Shown here: positions 9,711 through 18,686 of the stretch, piece after piece
Position numbering within the stretch: position 1 is the first letter of the stretch
Layout: each line of letters starts with the position of its first letter
Source of the DNA: Tritrichomonas musculus
Lineage: Eukaryota > Parabasalia > Tritrichomonadida > Tritrichomonadidae
DNA length: 64,000 bases
Assembly: GCA_039105265.1 (NCBI GenBank)
Contig: JAPFFF010000003.1
Location: 1,488,001-1,552,000 of the forward strand
Direction of reading: 5' to 3'
Notes under the pieces: model-generated
The model's input: only the letters and a program-made list of their open reading frames with translations
Told to the model about the DNA's origin: nothing
Database searches by the model: none
Translations under genes and position numbers: made by a program

Positions 9711-9983
9711 TTAGATCAACTCATTCATAACTTCATTTAATACACCAAGGCACTTATCATTAACTGAATCCTTCTTGTCTACGATTAATATTAAATTACC
9801 ATTCCTTTTAGTAAACTTGTATCCAGTTATCTTAATCTGATTATTAAGTTCCTTAGTATTAAATTGATTACAGTAAGGATTATTCTTTATAAGCTTCCTT
9901 AATGGTTTAATCTCATCTCTCTTAGCTAGCTCACTTATGAAGTTAAACAAAATTTCTTTTTCACTAATATCATAAATATTCAT
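9711..9983 (-). CDS. 90-residue protein of element E, unknown
   Basis: This is a small Lys/Asn-rich protein starting at an ATG at 9981-9983 (MNIYDISEKEILFNFISE). The predicted layout is an N-terminal helix, then FNTKELNNQIKITGYKF, a beta-like segment NGNLILIVDKK and a C-terminal helix LGVLNEVMNELI. No family is recognised. It is the only well-formed frame between the palindrome array and the right terminal repeat, and it faces the helicase gene from the other end of the element. A small DNA-binding partner of the helicase is conceivable but nothing in the sequence proves it. Confidence 0.5.
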   Translation of the reverse strand: MNIYDISEKEILFNFISELAKRDEIKPLRKLIKNNPYCNQFNTKELNNQIKITGYKFTKRNGNLILIVDKKDSVNDKCLGVLNEVMNELI

Positions 9984-10093
9984 TTAAATATAAACAAAAA
10001 TAATAACAAAGATTGCTTACTTATTAATCATATCAGCAAAGACTTTATTTCTCCTCATCATCTTAGGCATCGGTTCGTATTAAAGGTTAACAG

Positions 10094-10379
10094 GTTGTGT
10101 TTGCTATGATAAGTAGATGCTTGTATGTTTACTAGGTTCTTAATGGTATTATTCTTATGAAGGTAAATATTTGGTCACGTTACTGACACAAAATCTGACG
10201 CCTAGTATAGAAGCTTGTGGAAATTGTGTCATAGCGTGACAGAATTGACACAAGGTATAGGCAGAGGGAACATAGCGACCGCGGCCGTATGCGAAGCTCC
10301 AAGCGAAGGTGTGCCTGAGCTTGGTGGCGAAGCGTGTAGGCTGGGGGAGAGTATCGACCACTGCCTATACTTAACTACT
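10094..10379 (-). repeat. right terminal inverted repeat of element E
   Basis: This is the inverted partner of 4418-4703, with no difference found by eye over 286 bp. The outer end is CTTAACTACT at 10370-10379, followed directly by the duplication ATATA. Near-perfect identity of the arms means recent insertion or repair of one arm from the other. Confidence 0.9.
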
Positions 10380-10446
10380 ATATATATTTTTTCACATTCA
10401 AACAGCTTGCATAAATCATTATATTTCAATTGTTGTCTTTTCCATA

Positions 10447-12294
10447 ATGTTATCAATTTTGGTTCTTTTAGATGAAATTTTAAATAATAATGAGTCTCAT
10501 GGCTCAATTGGTGAAATTAAAACTGGAGAAGGTAAATCTATAATTATTACAATTTTGGCCATAATATTAACCAAATATGAGCATAATGTTGATATTGTTA
10601 CTCCCAATTTGGAGCTTGCCAAAAGGGACCAAAAAAATCAAAGTCATTTTTTCAAGCTTTTTAATATCCAAACTGGAGTTCTCTTTCATCTAGAGAATGA
10701 TGAACAATTCATGAAATCATACATTAGAGAAAATCGTTTTTCAAACAAAAGTGGGTATAATATTGAAATATTTAAGAATCCCGTTGTTTATTCAACAAAT
10801 GGGAATTTTGAATTTGCATATTTGCATTCACTCACTACAATCAGTAAATTTGAGCATAAATTTGATATTGTATTGATTGATGAAGTCGATAGTATGTTTA
10901 TTGATGAATTGGATGAACCTGCAATAATTTCAGAAAGCGTAAAATACAGCAATTATGAAGATATTAAAGAACTGAATGATTATTTTCCTCAAAATAAAAA
11001 CATGCTTCAAAATGGAAATAATGTTCAAAATGAAAATAATGCTCAAAATGAAAATAATGTTCAAAATGAAAATAATGTTAAAGATGAAATAAATGCACAA
11101 AATGTTTTGGATTATATGAAGAATTTAATATCTATTACTGACGATGATGTCGTATATGAATCAGGAATTAAAATCACTGCTACTTTATTAGATGTAATGT
11201 ATTCACAAGATAGTTTTCTAGAAAAAGTAATACGATATATATTTAATTTAGCCTCTCCTTTGATTAAAAATAAGATATCATGGCAAAAGATTTCCTCGGG
11301 TTCACTTTCGGTTCTCAAACATTTTTTAATTTCCAAAGGCTATTTGAGAAGTGCCGTCCAAATGAATAGTTTTAATACTATATGTGATGCTTTTAATGGT
11401 TTATTTTCGAAAAAGAAAGAGGCAAAATTCCCAACATTCAAAAATATTGCTACAAATTTGGGACAAAATTTGGCACATGTAATAATGCCAGATAAAACAG
11501 TTAAGAAAAAAATACATTATGAAAATAAAATTCCTTTATTGACAAATGATTTTATCCGAAAAACAATGGATCTTGCAAATTGGATCTACGACAAATATCA
11601 AAACGAACTTGATCAATACAACTCATCCAACCCCGGGCAATCAGAATTTCCCAAACCAGTTATTGGTTGTTACACTCCATATTTTTATTGTAAAGATGAA
11701 TTAGATACACGATATGTCTTGATTAAAGGGACAAATTTTAATGTGTGTGGTGATGTAGTTACTGATCTTAGTTGCACAGAAATTAGTGAAGAAATAAATG
11801 GGAAATTAATTCATTTTCGTAAAGGCTTTTACATAGCATCTCAGAATATTTATAAAGAGATCATTAACGATTTAGGAAAATTTGAAAAGATATATTTTAT
11901 TGGTCATTCATATGGTGCATCAGTTGCTAGTATTTTATGTTTGCTGGCTAAAAGTAATAAAGACTTAAGTGATAAAGAAATATATGCAATGGCTTTTGCA
12001 CCTGCACCTGCAATGTCTTATTGCCCGGAAGATATAGCTGACTGCATTTTTGTCTTCATTAACAATCATGATCCTATACCACGTTGTTGCGCATATAATA
12101 TATCAAAAGCATTGGATCATTACAAAGATGATAATTTCATACAAACCCTTAAAGAATTTATAGAAAAATATGAAATACCCAAAAATATTGTGGAATTTAT
12201 CAAAGTAATTGTTGAATCAATATTAGAGCTCGGAGAAAAAGGGATTTCCTTTTTGAAAATAAAGAATTATATTTATAAAACATATTTATTTTGA
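10447..12294 (+). CDS. SecA-like motor fragment joined to class 3 lipase-like domain (5'-truncated)
   Basis: The called start is the first ATG, but the open frame continues upstream without another ATG to the boundary of element E at 10380, so the N-terminus of an older, longer gene is probably missing. Residues about 15-160 match the SecA DEAD-like motor: GEIKTGEGKS is the P-loop motif (AEMKTGEGKT in SecA) and LIDEVDSMFID is motif II. Residues about 190-220 are a short repeat (NAQNENNVQNEN). Residues about 395-570 look like a lipase class 3 domain: FIGHSYGASVA is the nucleophile elbow with Ser, and FAPAPAMSYCP plus NNHDPIPRCC hold the Asp region. Large SecA-like proteins occur in protists, but the pairing with a lipase is unfamiliar to me. 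It may be a genuine multidomain protein or the product of a rearrangement. Confidence 0.6.
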   Translation: MLSILVLLDEILNNNESHGSIGEIKTGEGKSIIITILAIILTKYEHNVDIVTPNLELAKRDQKNQSHFFKLFNIQTGVLFHLENDEQFMKSYIRENRFSNKSGYNIEIFKNPVVYSTNGNFEFAYLHSLTTISKFEHKFDIVLIDEVDSMFIDELDEPAIISESVKYSNYEDIKELNDYFPQNKNMLQNGNNVQNENNAQNENNVQNENNVKDEINAQNVLDYMKNLISITDDDVVYESGIKITATLLDVMYSQDSFLEKVIRYIFNLASPLIKNKISWQKISSGSLSVLKHFLISKGYLRSAVQMNSFNTICDAFNGLFSKKKEAKFPTFKNIATNLGQNLAHVIMPDKTVKKKIHYENKIPLLTNDFIRKTMDLANWIYDKYQNELDQYNSSNPGQSEFPKPVIGCYTPYFYCKDELDTRYVLIKGTNFNVCGDVVTDLSCTEISEEINGKLIHFRKGFYIASQNIYKEIINDLGKFEKIYFIGHSYGASVASILCLLAKSNKDLSDKEIYAMAFAPAPAMSYCPEDIADCIFVFINNHDPIPRCCAYNISKALDHYKDDNFIQTLKEFIEKYEIPKNIVEFIKVIVESILELGEKGISFLKIKNYIYKTYLF

Positions 12295-13153
12295 TGTGTA
12301 TAAGTTATATCTGAAAGCATACACTTTTTCGAAAAAAAATTGTTTTTTAAAAAAAAAGTGACTTTTTTATAAAAAGGTTTATTTTTGAATATTTTTTTTT
12401 TATAAAAAAAAAGCTTCTTTGCGAAAAGTTTTTGTGTGTGCAAAAAGTAAAATCATATCAATAAGTTTCGATCATTTCAAATAAAAAATTTAATTAAAAT
12501 CATAAATTCCTTTCGAAATATAAATTGAGAGAAAAAATTTAGTTAACAAGAATTTCAAAGAATTATTTAATAAAAACATATATTTAGATATTATTCAAAT
12601 CATAAAGAATGATATTTTATGTATAAATTATAAAGTACTCGTAATCATTGCTTATGATCAAACTATATTCAAAATTTGAAGCATTCTAATGATATAGAAA
12701 ATATCATTTGCTTCATTAAGCTGTGAGGCACTTTTCAATCTTAAATGATGCTTTTGATGCAGACAGTTTAAATCGGGAATGAAAATAATAGTTTTGTCCT
12801 CAAAATGTAGTTTTTTCCACCAATTATAACGTTTTTTTTTTTAATATGAATAAATAACGTATTCAAAAATCAAAATCAAATAATACATTTATAAGATCTT
12901 GTTTTTTTTAAAAGAAAATCTATATTAAAAAAAATTGTTCATATAAAAAAGACTTGGTGTTTTGAAAAAAGAAAATTATTTCGCAAAAAAAAGATCATTT
13001 TAAGAAGTATTTTTCTTTTTAAAAAGAAAACAAATTTTTTAAACGAAAAAATTATTTCACAAAAAAATGTTTTTACAGACAAACCTTTTTCTTTTCGAAA
13101 AAAAATGGATTTTTAAAACATATGGATCTTAATGATATGAAAAAGTTTTGTAA
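12295..13153. other. AT-rich, hairpin-dense non-coding region
   Basis: About 860 bp has many alternating A-runs and T-runs (for example TTTTCGAAAAAAAA and CTTTTTTATAAAAAGG) that form weak inverted repeats. No open frame with protein character is seen. Confidence 0.6.
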
Positions 13154-13381
13154 ATATGGAAATTCCTTTTTCGCCGATCTCTATTAAATGGAATTATTGA
13201 CGTCAAAAATACTCAAGTAAGAACTGTAAAAGGAGTCATTTTTTCAATTGGATTGTTTGAAACAAGTAATTTAAATGATTGCAGAATTTTGGATGAAAAT
13301 GATATAGGTGACGAACTAAATATAAATTTTCAAGAATTTGCAGATCATAGAATGAAGAGTTATATAGAAACATTCAATTAA
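13154..13381 (+). pseudogene. isolated C-terminal coding remnant
   Basis: An open frame of 75 codons ending at a TAA at 13379-13381 has clear protein-like composition (VRTVKGVIFSIGLFETSN, RILDENDIGDELNINFQEFA) but no usable start; the only in-frame ATG is 15 codons or fewer from the end and a stop lies just upstream. It stands alone in AT-rich DNA behind the SecA/lipase gene, so it is most likely the last part of a decayed gene, perhaps the original 3' end of that gene. The family is not recognised. Confidence 0.45.
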
Positions 13382-14577
13382 ATTACATTTTCTTTAATAA
13401 AAAAAATTTTGGCTAAAACTTGTATTATAACTTTTATTTACTTTCAAAAACCACATAAAATGAGTAGGAAAGGCCCAATACAGACTCATATTCAAAACTG
13501 TTTTTAATGAAAAATTTATGAGATTTAATGTAATGATCGGTGAAATAATATTTTGCAATTTATTGATAATTATGTGTTAAGTGATGGTAAATGATTGCTG
13601 ATATGCACTAATTGAGCATATAATGCTGAAGGTGATTTTTCATTTTCAAAATTATAATTGAAAAACAATAAGATGTATATTACAATTCATTATAAGCCTT
13701 CAAAATATGTTTTAATGTGAAAATAATGTCATGTTTTATGGTAATAAGGACTAAATATGATAATTGAACTTCATGTTGCAAAGAATGTTTTTATATATGA
13801 AAAGAAAATGAAGTTTAAAGAATTTATTATTTATTTATATCAGAATAACTTGAAATGGAATGATCATTGCAATTAAGACTAATTTAGACTTCATGCAATT
13901 TCATATGAAAAAACACTAGAGTTTTCTTTTCATTTTTATTTGTTATAAAAACATTGAAAAATGATTTTCACAGACTTTCTCCCATATAGATCAGATATAT
14001 TAAAGATTTTTATTATATGATAATCAAATATAATTATATTTCTAATGAAATTATGATTCAATACAAAAAATATCGGGTATCTAAATATGAGAGTTGGATT
14101 TCATGCATTAAAAAGAATTCAGTGTTAAGCATTTTGTTCTATTAAAAAAGTATTTTAATAATGGAATTCAAAATTACTTTTTATTAGATATTTTTTATTT
14201 ATTTAAGACATATTTTATTATATCATAAACATAAATATAAAGAAAATGAAGAAACAAATCCATTTGATTATTATAAATTATATCATTCTAACATAAATAT
14301 GAATTTATTTATAAAAACTTTTATTTCAATGGTCCTTTACATAATTTCTAGAGTTTTTTTGTAATAATAATTAGAAATTTTGTAATAATAATGATGTTAA
14401 TTAAAATTTTTATTATTTTTTATATATTTTAATTCATATCATATGAATCATATGCTTGTAAATATATAAGTTTTTATAGTAATTTATTTCTTTTTGATTG
14501 TTGTAAAAAAATATTTTAAATCATTTAATATGAACAAATATCATCATAAAAAGTTTATATGAAAAAAGTTTACAATT
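13382..14577. other. AT-rich intergenic DNA, no feature seen
   Basis: About 1.2 kb is very AT-rich, with no coding frame, repeat family or RNA gene that I can support. Confidence 0.6.
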
Positions 14578-15084
14578 ATGAACTTCTTAATTAGGATTTA
14601 TGATGTTTTGTATTATAGTCATGAACCCAAATCGCAAATACAAATCGAAATAGATAGAATTATAAAAGAAGATCCTAAAATTTCTTACCTAAATAAAAAA
14701 ATGAAAGTGCCCATTATAATTAAAGAATGTGGAGAAGGGATTCGTTCTCTTTACCATATTAAAAATAAAGAAATATGGGTTGATCCTTTTCGGAACGATA
14801 TAAATTCTTTAGAAGAACCTTTATTGCATGAGTTCATACATGCTTATGATCATCTAGTCAATAAGATTCCGTTATCAACAGTAAATGGTTTAGCAAGATC
14901 AGAAATACACGCAATGAAATTATGCGAATGCAAGAATGCTTGGTTTGTAAAACGATGCACAAAGCAAAAAGCAATTGAAGCAGTTTCTTTATCAATAAAT
15001 AATGAAGAAAGAGCCGAAAGTGTTGTTAATGAAGTTTTTAATGAGACATATAATGATGAATTTCTCGCACATCCATTTGATTAA
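14578..15084 (+). CDS. ATP23: Atp23/Kub3-type metallopeptidase
   Basis: This is a 168-residue zinc metallopeptidase of the M76 family. The catalytic motif is LLHEFIHAYDH (HExxH, near residue 82), and the typical downstream ARSEIHAMKL corresponds to the conserved RSEIRA block of Atp23. The C-terminal VVNEVFNETYNDEFLAHPFD matches the family ending V..VF...F.D..PFD. Mitochondrial Atp23 sits in the intermembrane space, matures Atp6 and degrades Ups1/PRELI lipid-transfer proteins. The family is typically 170-230 residues, so this copy is complete though short at the N-terminus. If the host is a parabasalid with hydrogenosomes and no organellar genome, Atp6 processing cannot be its task; a lipid-transfer or import-related role is inferred. 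Confidence 0.85.
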   Translation: MNFLIRIYDVLYYSHEPKSQIQIEIDRIIKEDPKISYLNKKMKVPIIIKECGEGIRSLYHIKNKEIWVDPFRNDINSLEEPLLHEFIHAYDHLVNKIPLSTVNGLARSEIHAMKLCECKNAWFVKRCTKQKAIEAVSLSINNEERAESVVNEVFNETYNDEFLAHPFD

Positions 15085-15411
15085 CAAAAGTATTCAAAAC
15101 GATTTACGTGCTCTATACTAAGTATTATATGTAATTGATTTTTCTTCATTTGAATATGTAATAATTTTATAAAATGTTAATATTACTTATCCAATAACAA
15201 ATATATATTTATTAATTTTATGAATAATATAATGATGAATCTACATTGCAAACGATGAATAGATCAGATAGTCAAGCATAAATTTTTGCCCTTTTCTAAA
15301 AGAAGTGATTTTTACTTGCTGATTTTGTTAACTATAGTTCCAAATAGAAAAAGTCAAATATTTGGCCTTTTTGTAAAGACAGGTCAAAAAAAAACAGAAA
15401 TTGAAATTCGA

Positions 15412-16821
15412 ATGTCTATTACTGCAGATGAAGTAAATTTTTTAATTCGTCGTTATCTTCAAGAATCAGGTTTTCAGCATACTGCATTTATGTTTTCAAG
15501 TGAATCAATGGTTGATGAAGCAAATTTTGATCAAGACTTACCAGCGCAAGCAATGATTACAATTCTCAAAAAAGGAATGCTTTACATGCAACTTGAAAAA
15601 GGAATTAATGAACGAGCAAAAACTGATGATTCTCCTGAGCGTATTATTTTATCAATCATGGAATCGATAAAGCAAAAAGAGCCGATTCAGCCATCAAAGC
15701 AGCCTTCTCGACCCCGATCAGTTCCTCTCCCAGCAAAAGGAAATTCAACAAATCCACTTCCATTTAATTTGCCACGAAATGCGGCAATTACATTACGTGG
15801 CCATTTTTCAGATGTTTATTGTGGATGTTGGACACCTAATGGTCGTTATCTTGCAACCGGTTCTGCTGACGCTCAAGCCATTATTTGGGAAATTAATCGT
15901 TCAGAATATGTACAGCATTTTACACTTGATCACTCTACAAAAAATGATAGGAATGGAAAAGATATAGCTGCCTTATGTTGGAATTATGATGGAACTCTAC
16001 TCGCCACAGGTTGCTATGATGGAACAGTGAGATTATGGACAAATAACGGTCAATTAAAGCATTCATTAAATAGGCATCATGAATCAATTTTTGCTATTCA
16101 ATTTTCGCCTAATGGACGTCTTTTACTGACAGGTTCGTCGGACACAAAAGTTATTTTATGGAATGTTTTAACTGGAGAGCATCAAAATACATTTACGCAT
16201 CATGATCAGCGTATTCTTGATGTTGATTGGCTTAATGATAGAATTTTTGCAACCTGTTCAGGAGATCATAAAATATGTATATGTGCAATTGATCAAACAA
16301 GACCGATTTTCACTTTAACTGGTCATGTTGGTGAAATCAACAAAATTAGCTGGGACTTTTCTAAAAAGATGCTTGCTAGTTGCTCAGATGATACAACGGT
16401 TAGAGTTTGGCGTCCATTTGATCGAGCAGCTCCAATTATACTTCAAGGTCATACACAACATGTCTATGCTATCAAATGGGCACCTAATAATTCTAAGATT
16501 CTCGTTTCTGGTTCAATTGATTGCTCAATAAGAATTTGGGATGTACAGAATCATGCATGTTTGCATGTCATCGAAAGACATCAGAAAGCTATTTATTCAA
16601 TAAGTTTCTCACCAAAAGGGAAGTACTTTGTTACTGGTGGTGCTGAAACAGTCCTTTATTTATGGAGAACAGAAGATGCCCAGCTAATTGCTTCTTATCA
16701 GACAAATGGTGGAATATTTGAAGCCATTTGGGATCCAACTGGAGAAAATATTGCAATATGTCTTTCTGATGCTACTGTTGCACTTCTTCCTACTTCTGCG
16801 GTGCCTGTTTTGAGTGAATGA
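15412..16821 (+). CDS. TBL1/TBLR1-like LisH and WD40 protein
   Basis: This is 469 residues from the ATG at 15412 (MSITADEVNFLIRRYLQESG), chosen because the LisH domain of TBL1 proteins starts there; upstream codons are unlike the family. Residues 3-35 are LisH, followed by the F-box-like segment with QAMITILKKGMLYMQLEKGI. From about residue 125 there are seven or eight WD40 repeats, with typical ends such as ATGSADAQAIIWEI, TGSSDTKVILWNV, ASCSDDTTVRVWRP and SGSIDCSIRIWDV. In animals and plants TBL1 is a subunit of histone deacetylase co-repressor complexes (SMRT/N-CoR, HOS15). A nuclear transcription-repressor scaffold role is expected here. Confidence 0.9.
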   Translation: MSITADEVNFLIRRYLQESGFQHTAFMFSSESMVDEANFDQDLPAQAMITILKKGMLYMQLEKGINERAKTDDSPERIILSIMESIKQKEPIQPSKQPSRPRSVPLPAKGNSTNPLPFNLPRNAAITLRGHFSDVYCGCWTPNGRYLATGSADAQAIIWEINRSEYVQHFTLDHSTKNDRNGKDIAALCWNYDGTLLATGCYDGTVRLWTNNGQLKHSLNRHHESIFAIQFSPNGRLLLTGSSDTKVILWNVLTGEHQNTFTHHDQRILDVDWLNDRIFATCSGDHKICICAIDQTRPIFTLTGHVGEINKISWDFSKKMLASCSDDTTVRVWRPFDRAAPIILQGHTQHVYAIKWAPNNSKILVSGSIDCSIRIWDVQNHACLHVIERHQKAIYSISFSPKGKYFVTGGAETVLYLWRTEDAQLIASYQTNGGIFEAIWDPTGENIAICLSDATVALLPTSAVPVLSE

Positions 16822-17125
16822 TTTTCATCTTTTTTTTTTTTTTTTTTGTTAAAAATGATATTATTTTATTGAACTCCTATTTATGTATTTTGATATATTT
16901 TTATATTTCTTGTCCTCGAATAACTTTGAAAAAATTTTTAATATTATTTATCATTATAATTCGCACTTTTGTATAAACATTAAAAGAAAAGTATGAAATC
17001 CTATTTTGGTTTTGAAATATTTTTGAATTTCCATATCAAATAGTTTTTTTTTATGATGTCAACAAATGTATTATATAATTTTATTTTAAAAAACAAAAGA
17101 TAAAATAAAAATGATACAAACAAAA
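16822..17125. other. convergent intergenic spacer
   Basis: This spacer lies between the 3' ends of two convergent genes. It starts with a 17-base T run soon after the TBL1-like stop; the rest is AT-rich with no recognised feature. Confidence 0.6.
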
Positions 17126-18334
17126 TCAAATCTTAATTGTTGGTTGTATCAAGTTTTTGCATTTTGTGTTATTTTCGAAAATAGCTGCAAGATTTTCAAA
17201 TAAAAATGTATCAACATTGAGAGAAAAGCCAAGAACCATGTCACCTGAATAAACATTTGAAATACCGGATGATAAAAGTAAAAGTTTATTGATCTTTGAT
17301 GATGAAGATCCAATAATTGTCCCTTGAATATCTGTATTATCACAAACTAATATTGATTCATTGTCCATATTTGATATCATGCTTAAAAATTGATTTCTAT
17401 GATCATTGAAGTGATTCCGTGGTACCATTAAATAAGTTTCTTGATCATCAAAAAGTTCTTTTGAAACTTCAAAAAGTGAAGATATTTTAGCTGATTTGTG
17501 AGATAAATCGATTCGTTCTTTATTTGATGTTGACTTTGAGAGATCAGGAAATATTGAATGACTCAATATAAATTTATAAGAATAAAGTAATGACATAGAG
17601 TTATATAACGATGAAGTTATGTTTGGAAGTCCAATTGGAAATTCAGATAGTGGATCAATATAAAATGAAACAATTTTTTCTGATGAATTGCCAGGTATGT
17701 AAGAATGCTTTAATGCTTTTCTCTTTTCGCTTTTTTGCGTCCATAAAATGTCAAATAGGGCTGACAAATCTCTTCCAGCTGAATTACAATTAGACAAATG
17801 TGTGATATAGCTATATTCTTGCCTATCGTCTGATTTAATATTTTCGTTTACATAAAATGTGGAAGGGAAAAAAATATCAACTTTATCGGAAATAGCAAAA
17901 TTCATATTGAAAGATCCATGATCATTTGGGCTTTTTTGGAGATATCTTATGTCAACATATGAGTCGAATTTCAAATTTTTGTTATTTGTAAAAATACGAA
18001 CTGAAATTTGCCTTTCATGTAATGATTTAAACGTATCTTTCCAGAATTTAGGAAATTCTTTAATCTCGTCTGGAAATGAAAGTGCTATATCGACACTTTT
18101 CAGTGTATCATCTAAAAAAGATGTAAAATTGGAATAAATAGTTGATTGAATCTGAGTTAAATAAATTTGAAGATCCAAATCGCATTCTGATTGTTTTTCG
18201 TTTGATTGAGTTATTGAAAAAGGAGTTAATATTATCACAATAATAACACTAAATATTAGTATGATTACTTGCAAATAATTTGAAGTGAAATATTTTGAAA
18301 AGAATTCCTTTAATGAATTCAAGAATCTCTGCAT
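17126..18334 (-). CDS. PLD3/PLD4-like type II membrane protein with degenerate HKD motifs
   Basis: This is 402 residues. A hydrophobic signal-anchor (residues about 20-42, YLQVIILIFSVIIVIILTP) follows a short basic tail, giving a type II topology. The luminal part follows the outline of PLD3/PLD4: IYSNFTSFLDDTLKSVDIAL and LHERQISVRIFTNN (as in GVAVRIVT), then HGSFNMNFAISD in the place of the first HxKxxxxD motif, LSALFDILWTQKS in place of the family's IFE.YW segment, and a second half ending with SGISNVYSGDMVLGFSLN. The catalytic His-Lys pairs are not recognisable in either half, so if the assignment is right this is a pseudo-enzyme. Family assignment is by motif layout only. Lysosome-type or ER location is inferred. 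Confidence 0.5.
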   Translation of the reverse strand: MQRFLNSLKEFFSKYFTSNYLQVIILIFSVIIVIILTPFSITQSNEKQSECDLDLQIYLTQIQSTIYSNFTSFLDDTLKSVDIALSFPDEIKEFPKFWKDTFKSLHERQISVRIFTNNKNLKFDSYVDIRYLQKSPNDHGSFNMNFAISDKVDIFFPSTFYVNENIKSDDRQEYSYITHLSNCNSAGRDLSALFDILWTQKSEKRKALKHSYIPGNSSEKIVSFYIDPLSEFPIGLPNITSSLYNSMSLLYSYKFILSHSIFPDLSKSTSNKERIDLSHKSAKISSLFEVSKELFDDQETYLMVPRNHFNDHRNQFLSMISNMDNESILVCDNTDIQGTIIGSSSSKINKLLLLSSGISNVYSGDMVLGFSLNVDTFLFENLAAIFENNTKCKNLIQPTIKI

Positions 18335-18686
18335 ATTATTATTTCTAAATTTATGAAAAAGTTGATTTTTTTCTATACTAATTGAATTTTATTTTTATAT
18401 AAAAAGCTATTTTACTTGGTAATCTTATTGCTTATTGATAATATTAGTAATTGTATGATTGTTATGTTAGCTTATGCATTTAATTTCCAAAAATGAAATA
18501 GTTTCAAAAATTGTTTACGAATGAATTTTGAATATTTCCTTTTTCTTAAAGTTAATCAAAGTTGAACGAGTAATATATTATCTTTTAGATATTAATGGAT
18601 GAAAATGGATCTTTTGTTGATGAACAAAGAATTAAAAAAATTATAAAAAGATAAGATAAAGAATAAAAGGATTGATATACATATAT
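18335..18686. other. intergenic spacer, no feature seen
   Basis: 352 bp between two minus-strand genes; AT-rich, nothing supported. Confidence 0.5.

Larger units (their letters stand above)
4418..10379. mobile_element. Element E: unrecognised TIR element with helicase gene and palindrome array
   Basis: This is a 5,962-bp unit bounded by 286-bp inverted repeats (4418-4703 and 10094-10379) that appear identical, with termini AGTAGTTAAG...CTTAACTACT and a 5-bp direct duplication ATATA outside (4413-4417 and 10380-10384). It encodes an SF2 helicase-like protein near the left end and a 90-residue protein near the right end; about 3.5 kb between them is low-complexity DNA with a family of nested palindromes. 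Termini beginning AGT and a 5-bp duplication are also properties of the Polinton at 41074-60636 and of Mavericks in general, but E has no capsid, polymerase, integrase or transposase gene that I can see. It may be a non-autonomous passenger that uses Polinton machinery, or a new element class. Confidence 0.7.

Noticed and set aside
10229-10507. Minus-strand frame across the right end of element E
   Set aside because: Its first part lies over the SecA-like coding sequence in the opposite strand and the rest is terminal repeat, so most of it is a shadow.
12295-14577. tRNA or other classical RNA genes
   Set aside because: No GGTTC-AANCC-type B box or cloverleaf could be found here or elsewhere in the window; only AT-rich hairpins.
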